A stretch of 61,769 nucleotides of DNA from an uncultured Christensenella sp. (GTDB lineage Bacteria; Bacillota; Clostridia; Christensenellales; UBA1242), in NCBI GenBank assembly GCA_949294455.1, contig CASFHD010000004.1:1-61769 (forward strand), in the 5' to 3' direction. Positions 60,501-61,769 of the stretch are shown in pieces; the stretch's first letter is position 1; the number at the start of each line of letters is the position of its first letter. The notes beneath the pieces were generated by a model that ran no database searches, had not been told where the DNA came from, and saw nothing but the letters and a program-made list of their open reading frames with translations. A program made the translations under genes and the position numbers.

Positions 60501-60874
60501 TATTTATATTGTCAACTGATTTTGTTGCAAATAATATTATTGAAAACGGTGAAACTAATTCTTCTATTTCAGGAGATGTAAGAAAAATTATATACAACAT
60601 CGCAGATACTGATACTGCTTACACTAACAGATATCGTTATACTATAAATGGTCAAGATTTCTACACAAGATATTATTATGATTACAATTCTGGTAATACC
60701 AACATAGACATAGAAGAATTATTGCAAGAACAATTAAATGAAAATTTGAATTATACATTAATTTATGGTATGAATTCAGATAATCTCGAAAGTTTATCAT
60801 TAAACGAATTATTAGTAAGAAATGTTATCTTTGCAGAAGGACTAGTCTTCAATTTCGCAGGAAATATTTCTTAA
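42533..60874 (+). CDS. Giant GLUG-motif lipoprotein, ~6,113 residues
   Basis: 18.3 kb, one uninterrupted frame. The signal peptide ends at the lipobox FSAC (Cys23), so it is lipid-anchored outside. Ig-like regions cover residues ~30-1150 and ~1690-2550. GLUG-type blocks (repeats of V/F-GG-I/L-A/V-G, about 40 in all) are encoded by roughly 46.0-47.6, 50.2-51.5, 51.55-53.3, 53.3-55.0, 55.05-55.9 and 56.25-58.3 kb. Each opens with a phrase like YNAEQFMNM...YILMEDINL or EISSSEDMGLIGLYP, as beta-helix adhesin or mucin-binding proteins do. The C-terminal ~850 residues (58.3-60.9 kb) are a different, Tyr/Asp/Asn-rich region without GLUG. ATG 42533 follows GAGGGG; the ATG at 42515 does not. No sortase motif or C-terminal anchor is seen. 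Likely a surface adhesin or matrix protein. Confidence 0.9.
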   Translation: MKKLGIAFLMLFTIISGVIFSACKSDYDGMYLDISYKTFYYQDNTMNYDFDEYEDLDEDVFNFSLYEEVDGQTIDYVGVEFKVETKGSKKTSSVELWTRSNTNFEVVSTSYSNGATIIIVKFNNAGISVVDFTAKESDSCKRQVTFNVAYELESLTLKNLDSAPAMFIGSKIDLSEMNLFNFLGKDGQTAFSTDLYFELNSTNMREKNYNKNYLTSVSSDVNRLLLPGDVNADYITFTNDGELSVSSAYFEYSKQQTANNTPDNIVYWICFTVRPMVLNDITKEYEPSREISCDVNVLIVDSLDSAVLSYSNVSMSSTDGNIADEYILENDSIIDIFTGKQEDVFRTINTSDSSKVIDYTKAGIRVTPFNDDYNFIKPLSNISSGSVSLLEIFNYIDISYSYAENYIKVENGLASGSFKDYTITFGDAGFTDELQQITFKIKYTNLIFDKNVSNEQVVKDISLNVKLNKLLDGNSAINAYQVDELGNASVESIESFKLYDEYSNNSSLKIKFEKTPTDANLYDIYGNLLSNFQLLLTESSFNAINVLDSLGRLKNYYLINLNIGGRVESYYAFNVNFGETVSFTLKDNYTGSDEIFNLIMKYSKYPLNFCNENTPITESDIITETFSLRVVKTPTSLKIVNPLVSEEIGLSNVDLPIGNALRLKLLLEGGQEFELNGITISSKNGSLLFGTTNNINNYTDHLTIDSYEVGASYSFYVYANSELNDEQIIVNYPSGKSVSVMCNAVLTESRVDVENAEFIYTKQDIGYETTSNITLADNALGLALLKGGIITFNLPDDLNINTISTNVLGAGDINTQIQNYLPDAISLEMLSGNLNEFRVYGVRAGATAKIKVGISFYIVENGVAKLDEVYKYIEIAVYERVSNISISRTSDNSFVYYQDSLSPYTENLSNVDYLVDYNISSATRFVNFSGGQVEVFNMSFAVNYKSNDKSNVNFKVYYLGNIYNSNEIFGVLNPYASRDISLNVITKPDENLSRIRFVLTTTEFGKKLDERFIDTEVLEGVRVENILLNGVDYKIVSENGVNKIRYSEYINLNESKSFEALISNIDYATYPILGYTIQEYDGSDYIKFGYTSEQLEKYIAVDGSNYTINTVDNETGEILGGGIFVLTIGSLDSFDGSVYKNAVQIYIYISDGVNLPYFVDSLDDLKNISVASDKTFALIKDIDASELDSQICEEFSGNLLGYVNDVGTSTITQYKIHNLKLSESFISATSTANGSRLSMGIFGRNLGKISSITFEISSFNVDIENPTEVVSLGLICGVNEADGIIENSSVKLLCDALINLQADINTSDANISLFVGENYGLISSDYGKIIDSNNYQFVVNYYNQAGETRGINISTGALAGVNAGSILGAYDYTSSIKGSVYSLINLQANIKVSSYSGSISNVGNNVDLANFYTAGAVGINSGKISNICANVVANSYDFVGGFIGVNEGVESEAFNLYLLGAQLTSLNSSDSFVGGIAGKISSVQNFENNRVQLLKINGQNSFIQGALNVGGIAGLLENGNINFCYVERFYSDTYKNTDDSINLVGENYKYSIRNLSGFVANLAGIANGSNNITNSFINTSFYTDNASNIKTIPDGSNYSISKVYYSGNLPNVDLNGAYYTFESIEINSLTSSFDSKNYSGVIDSFVTQSNSDNIIQIHLNANNGLPIIAYEFDGNITYTNTVVPTSASAVTNDDKLFKENLQDNSLVEEIKNSNLLYNENHFTGIKLQDSEAVLFYYESDEIYNENAGFVKVQNELNKYYLVVDDSLILWKTEPDGASLSYEVNILSGENVADLGIDELGNYYIVLKRTGDVVLEISSIFNEDIKSTFIVHSSCGFTNLDLSLNNDNEPISTNNERVVLYVNQTKNLKPFIENVYNNFKFNSIEFNNLKLKIYAGNNVEITGNEFDYYNFDDIIGFTGVNFYEDGQYKDFSIIVEYYYLEDGNYYYLCSKEIDFRTYKTAISIELDVNKFETEPSEVVDFVVNFNTYYAVDESSYLYLDNQLENGEISYSSDALILSIMGSTDKDNELIFEILQKTNKSSVYDVFEVDYTVSKLGFTYSYQISLSLVDDFKIRYLVDQISFKLMFRALTDEDVKNDNLTIVYSPENLSTVRIEHYSSGTIVTNSNANNKVEYISGTTQSNVIVPGNSGLLKFYIEPSYSLVNDLVLRASYGQISGQRITFQQMIYDGTKYISLSHSSNYGFMSNGSYRLEKISSYDSTTNSYSYNGVIYVRTILNDAEGNNELYDIYLDIYKSNIYGNGSADETLTKTLISQYLPGVYISVSENSLYTSIDGNNYYILQRGAGANSNNASYIDVAVVGYELIGLPNYQIIGDNIYDKVYLVQSQEAVYDETSGRYNIRYSVFVRSDLFEKFSIKFSMELVKDGITYTQEKLVNFITTDYILDSINVTNLHSTINSSSTLFMNLNSLNGEIDLNEFLIDNQGVIDDNKVINFLKNFRLSNGDLSNYYVPQSQLQSALTDPNNANKEFLIYYDSISKTFRIYGRMISNFSVTVEVPYTFKFADDFKNYVELSFDVSGLSSYYVAETNFNITISTSTDENQPRAIYNAEQFMNMNAGGDYILMEDINLYGYSPISFNDSNVIFSLDGNNKVINIYSFDVSGKTNIGLFESLGQNSILKNVTVNIANLQTVNMSGVNSFNFGLLAGSNEGIIYNCEVISFDPNQNSKVDSVINILSQDSVSSSASHNLIGLLVGENLGNIINSRVGSSSFKKVTVSVNSLGANNTVENIISCGTITLNARGVVAGLVAVNSGIISSCYVANTTVNNLYELNNSYNMTAGLVAENSNNGKIIYSYVEGLQSSISQTSLRASTNKIYSYIGSVGAFVYTNSGTISDCYANIFVESNTQFVSGFAYINENSGKILQSYSVGNISSNSTSNQPFIGANLKNELNSFGEITDCYYLKLDSDKFSVIIDGSKPNAVELNSVNIQSSDSFNNFCFIDGIENSEQGVWTLKNSVLPKLVSANQIAVSVKYFYGGVSYFADDYAYGSSINPYIVRDVEEFNTYIAFDNETSATSKFFNGYIRLVDDIDFTGLDMETRTEMDMQGVIDGNGMTLSGLYIGPTQTSQSSIGLFSTITNGVVKNLNIEFDTIEEARGSSYVGGLAGIIDDSIILNVTLSGENKMLTGDNFVGGLAGLVRGESVLFNISSNLSVKATVRNLENYIRSGENNFAYEYLNEEDFNYQNFGFSYSGYNTYNEYLRNLSYAGGIAGVLDLDESPLNENAKRLQVYGNVQIVGVNAGGIAGYTSIDTSIKKGYVELSNGSFVLGVYSSGGIAGINYGDIYQSKVQYSDNDNFRERIREYEQNPSESNIEISNQRIVENAYYQDQVRIGSSSYYSLLLGSVYVGGVAGINFAGEIYNTLSSVVVYTDSEYLSGFVGLNIGGKFNYVYSNSLVKLTESNSFMGGMFAYIMSASNKKINIENGSYYSNSMKALEVYNKFYKNVDGNDDLSVDLYSVVSGIAYDNKLISLFNSNQSKSYKNLFVGYIDENVVFVNDSVNSSTDLDTNTFVTVYYKAEQNVITNISSVYNFNTYDSNLLNTKTDRSSEQKALFRRMFGNWPIEYWDINNQSKEIYFPPLLDKSINNYYEISSSEDMGLIGLYPDANFVVTNDITISAYNYVADVVFTGSIVGVEIEDASGVKRLPKITIDLSLSNFNGAKSITGAGFFKQTENAIIRNLDIEYIIKEVNSNQELRQYFGGISSMDIGSSFENLYVSFEFASGNSEITNVSFEQFGGLIANSTDSFITSCVVNIGSNENIQEIDFIKAGNNKNASFGGIVGHADSSIKLDENNENYDYVILSTQANLYIDLHIDAINSYVGGVVGDINNKVYLSSATASGKLNVYSVDNTNSNQISIGGIIGYAKNVVFDNIYISNLNISLNINSNKSSQFDKSIVVGGIVGEALNMQGENSYSKNSTITNKVSSNNSYIYGGLIGKISAQSSLKNSVSNIEIIDEYSKYLTAGGITGSNSTEVEYLNVFSNTLMSLKTVDTVEDSLNILVGGLIGNVLGNTTISDSISAGRINLETNSYQNVGKISVGGIIGVIENGKILVTRTITISVISTSQISKTYKQVDAVDVFVLNQDAVIGENLTSDYNIEVYYSSDYTLCDSNIGSNYSVDALLSKQFVASLEGFTNNYVGNEIVSIPYMSSIKNYLVLSDVMNEEGLFDLGSAMRPISINNQNRTNAITDSGFNYYYLKENLDDKFNCTFAFEGIILGNNKTINITNFNLFNGYMALIPEISNNSAISNITLTLNNDISLTQKTGLLVGVNNGNIYSCSVDFDGISLTSGSETAFVVHTNNGNISNSYSSAELKSGVGATSGFVYLNNNVIQNSYFNGYIGALNSSGFIFDNGENSYLENCYSAGVVQGLKQFGNIAEVNTVWKNVYFDKYATNSLSEENNTINIKGVYSVNLITLNNIDLGDEFTANIVENTSDGKFNNTYTIKNFGLNFGYPTIITTQYILKLDDETNSLKIVENTYFGGIESVVVKNETIDENESTIITVLINHLGTLDSVRMYENSGNFANAFTYLNTKYEINSNRSIKYNIIYDISATSDVGGLSGNWLSLGLENLKTDAGNINYKDYAFSSNNFNFTKDLSGFKYRKISNEISAIYNLSGQSLFNSISNSKISNINFGGTSNFSTDAGLIATNMISSSEIYNIKVLNNARINSSQAVGGNLGGLVGNMSNGLIYDITYLSNVTISATNGYIGAIVGYMSGGNIGKVEANTILSSIRIEDLKFDNNQNTLHGGIVGYLEDGNIYLADDINKTKINITAGSNVGGIAGIAKVQGVKNEYRDDGSWFGFKIENESIITIQGTDSLGGLYAKVEELTFTSNVSINATLNGVSNVGGIVGRIEDNSSMTTSSNITVEFTGSIGLNGFASTFRANFGGIVGLLSNSNLSAGESGAFVNNGSVGNQYEYTLVNIGGIVGQANGSSSVTNVTNKGNIYGLYNVGGIIGLSTGEESANINVEITNAINEGNVYGNLGFTDSGEEIVFATNIGGIVGRAYKSIFVDTQMKGRVELLTEFNGINTLKSVKNNFVVNNAISKQLNSELESGIGGFAGSLSDVQFSENNSILGEIDARNGVNVGAIAGYVYDLSTSIPTINTINVSGSYYIGGYFGKIGEGINLELMTFSGSINIMTTNYSANYVGGIIGYSKVDISGLYIDDTTSGQINIFNKNVSYAGGLIGCLEDANMVNLIVTDDDGHYLTTINNGYAVNKVIFADSDNLNYGGLVGVLRQTDENINSLTIEGEHYSQFTVDTIEVTGIKTTSSSMSSKQTDNNFILSATANYTLNTEFKISNSSNFTEDVINGGNPFYNGKNWSSDYTKFRRMQRIIDDEANDIYSLEEVFNFESVYDYDGTNTTLILDRYNADYIGQTGDRQDLIKYSGKIYSTENISEKPNTRNIWYYIKDSFKKFANSTLTDVDRINNYTNTGKASLINDYLNQNSSMSGVLSALNSRQIAYDSSGRILATTDNYIVLNDAEGNNLVYYFYSTSEPTDFGENEGNYILRNGVYYIYSGAYISDENSSESNFVSNVPTVNSSNMHELYYDENKVVYVYEFSEDFKDFVSDDPDDQIQVNSYYTLDLSDENQSAFEVQTYWQYMGVSNEFDSLETALNSVPIYKTLYNGLSENEKLYVEGKIFTSKVFYRYSDSINNTRPSRQVTENIYKDYNSYLDGEEPISTSTTAQYLTTSDYYKLGNYYYIYNKTDLVEQYNSYEELSNGNYKVTTYNSATEGLNKYKLWFASVDRYGKLYNQDNDSAINITNQILLQYLFTDESSNYNLPTIKINQYVGHVHNGYVVGAQRTPVLKDGYSGIYSYSKKSNNGFVQVTPVDDYEYEPIITFVEKLDYLKYGEGESQIYTLYFETSSTFIKYVNNSDMLIEKNDSKINTYISATTNGTDLTIFDGNGNENVITFYRGTGINGADQYSLNNSSVINDITDNFVQQYSNYYCINDGKTIPFVSSDETVLTFIKISGNRVFILSTDFVANNIIENGETNSSISGDVRKIIYNIADTDTAYTNRYRYTINGQDFYTRYYYDYNSGNTNIDIEELLQEQLNENLNYTLIYGMNSDNLESLSLNELLVRNVIFAEGLVFNFAGNIS

Positions 60875-60928
60875 TATTAAAACTAATAGATTATTGAATA
60901 ACTTAATATTTTGAATTTAATTGATTTT

Positions 60929-60963
60929 AAAAAGATACTGACTTTTTGCAGTATCTTTTTTTT
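60929..60963 (+). terminator. Terminator of the giant gene
   Basis: AAAAAGATACTG (60929-60940) pairs perfectly with CAGTATCTTTTT (60949-60960), then more T's. Confidence 0.92.
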
Positions 60964-61181
60964 AATCTCATTACTATCTTTATTGACAATCTTGCATTGA
61001 GTAAATAGTGTCTTTTAATAAATAATGTTTTAGTGTCTATTTAAATTTTAGTATTAATTAAAATTATTGAAATAATTAAATCAAAAACAATTATATTAAA
61101 ATGGTAAAATTAACTAATAATATATTAATACTAAATAAATGTAAAGTTGTTTATATTCCTATTTATATATATTTATAATAC

Positions 61182-61280
61182 AATTATCTATAAAGTAATG
61201 TTAACCCAAACATCAATCAAAAAAATTAGAGAATTATCTATAAAGCAATGTTAACTTAAATATTAATCAAAAAAATAGAG
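61182..61280. repeat. Two-copy ~50-bp tandem direct repeat
   Basis: Copies at 61182-61231 and 61232-61280, both running from AATTATCTATAAAG through ATGTTAAC and ATCAATCAAAAAAA (second copy ATTAATC) to TAGAG. They differ at about five positions (mostly C/T) and by one A in the A run. Directly adjacent, with no spacer. Confidence 0.85.
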
Positions 61281-61622
61281 ATTGTTATTTTAACGAAACA
61301 TTAAAAAAGCCTTATTGTATTATTATTTTAACTAAAATGATAATGAAAAGTTTTATTTGAATAATATCAACAAAAGAATTAAAGACTTATAAAAAATAAT
61401 TTAATTTTTGAGATATGATTTACAGTTTTTAAAAATTTAACATAAGCATAGAGTAAATGAATAGATTTTACAGTCGATGAATAAATTTTATTAGTTAATA
61501 TCAAAAATTTTGCTAATTATTTGTAATACATTGCAAATTACTGACAATATGTTGATAATTATCCTGTAGTACATTTTAATCTTATGAAAATAAGTTGTAT
61601 ATAAAATTTTCAGTATTGGATT

Positions 61623-61634
61623 AAGGTTAACCTT
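61623..61634. repeat. 12-bp perfect palindrome AAGGTTAACCTT
   Basis: A perfect inverted repeat, followed by a second AGGTT-type half (TATAGGTTATAGGTTT), about 85 bases upstream of the edge promoter. Possible operator. Confidence 0.5.
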
Positions 61635-61717
61635 TATAGGTTATAGGTTTAAAATTCTAATTAAAAAACTTTTTAAAAAAAATTTGTCAAAATTTAAAAA
61701 AAACTTTTTAAAAACTG

Positions 61718-61746
61718 TTGACACAAATTTATTCTTGTGGTAATAT
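61718..61746 (+). promoter_or_regulatory. Strong promoter reading off the window edge
   Basis: TTGACA (61718-61723), 17 bases, TAATAT (61741-61746) with TGG before it (extended -10). The downstream gene is outside the window; an RNA gene is possible given its likeness to the tRNA-Asn promoter (same TTGACA-17-TAATAT). Confidence 0.8.
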
Positions 61747-61769
61747 TACCTTGCAACGTCAATGACGGG

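Larger units (their letters stand above)
60964..61769. other. Non-coding AT-rich end region
   Basis: About 800 bases without a credible gene. It contains a 50-bp tandem repeat, a 12-bp palindrome and an edge promoter, each listed separately. No tRNA, CRISPR or DnaA-box cluster found by eye. Confidence 0.5.

Noticed and set aside
61182..61280. CRISPR array
   Set aside because: Only two copies, directly adjacent with no spacer, and no cas genes.
60964..61600. Replication origin in the AT-rich end region
   Set aside because: No cluster of DnaA boxes and no dnaA/dnaN; AT-richness alone is the norm here.

Overview
The window is AT-rich DNA, roughly 30% G+C or less and lower still between genes. 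It looks like a low-G+C, Gram-positive-type anaerobe of the Clostridia/Bacilli kind. Supporting genes are WhiA, a Spo0A-C-like protein, the DnaE-type replicative polymerase, GreA, MurB, UppP, an LtaS-like polymer synthase, DegV, YugP, and pyruvate formate-lyase with its activase. Peptidoglycan and teichoic-acid-type genes exclude a wall-less mollicute. TGA is used as a stop and TGG as Trp, so the code is standard. I cannot name the species; an uncultured gut-type Firmicute is the best inference.

Layout. 0.1-7.7 kb: a DUF362/ferredoxin protein (-), then a small protein + phosphofructokinase, greA, an inositol-phosphatase-family enzyme, an orphan Spo0A-C-like protein, a small membrane protein (-), an NfeD + SPFH operon, and a coiled-coil protein. 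8.0-8.1 kb: tRNA-Leu with anticodon AAG (-). 8.6-19.6 kb: a membrane-anchored exported protein, PHP phosphoesterase + WhiA, DnaE, a zinc-ribbon/TM2 protein (-), a solute-binding-like protein + MurB (-), and UvrC. With the phosphofructokinase at 1.7 kb, these look like a scattered version of the conserved clostridial cluster uvrC-murB-PHP-rapZ-yvcK-whiA-dnaE-pfkA. 19.6-28.2 kb: DegV and UppP (-), YchF with a PH-like membrane protein, small unknowns, and pflB / decayed protease-like gene / pflA. 28.5-38.6 kb: an uncharacterised DUF-type protein (-), a lipoprotein, a CYTH-like protein + YugP protease (-), a membrane coiled-coil protein with five AT-hooks, a CxxC redox protein + zinc-ribbon protein (-), and an LtaS-like enzyme. 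38.6-42.2 kb: tRNA-Asn, an acyltransferase and a glycosyltransferase (-), an extremely A-rich tract, and a TtcA-like tRNA thiolase (-). 42.5-60.9 kb: one 18.3-kb gene for a lipoprotein of about 6,113 residues, built from Ig-like regions and GLUG-type beta-helix blocks. 60.9-61.8 kb: non-coding, with a 50-bp tandem repeat, a palindrome and a strong outward promoter at the edge.

How it works together. The set is mostly housekeeping: glycolysis, mixed-acid fermentation, replication, repair, wall and lipid synthesis, and tRNAs. Three things stand out. The first is the giant surface lipoprotein. The second is a membrane protein carrying five AT-hooks in an AT-rich genome that also has a very A-rich tract nearby. 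The third is at least five genes whose promoter -10 box lies only 5-10 bases before the start codon with no Shine-Dalgarno sequence, which points to leaderless transcripts. A gene between pflB and pflA is a single reading frame broken by two TAA codons.
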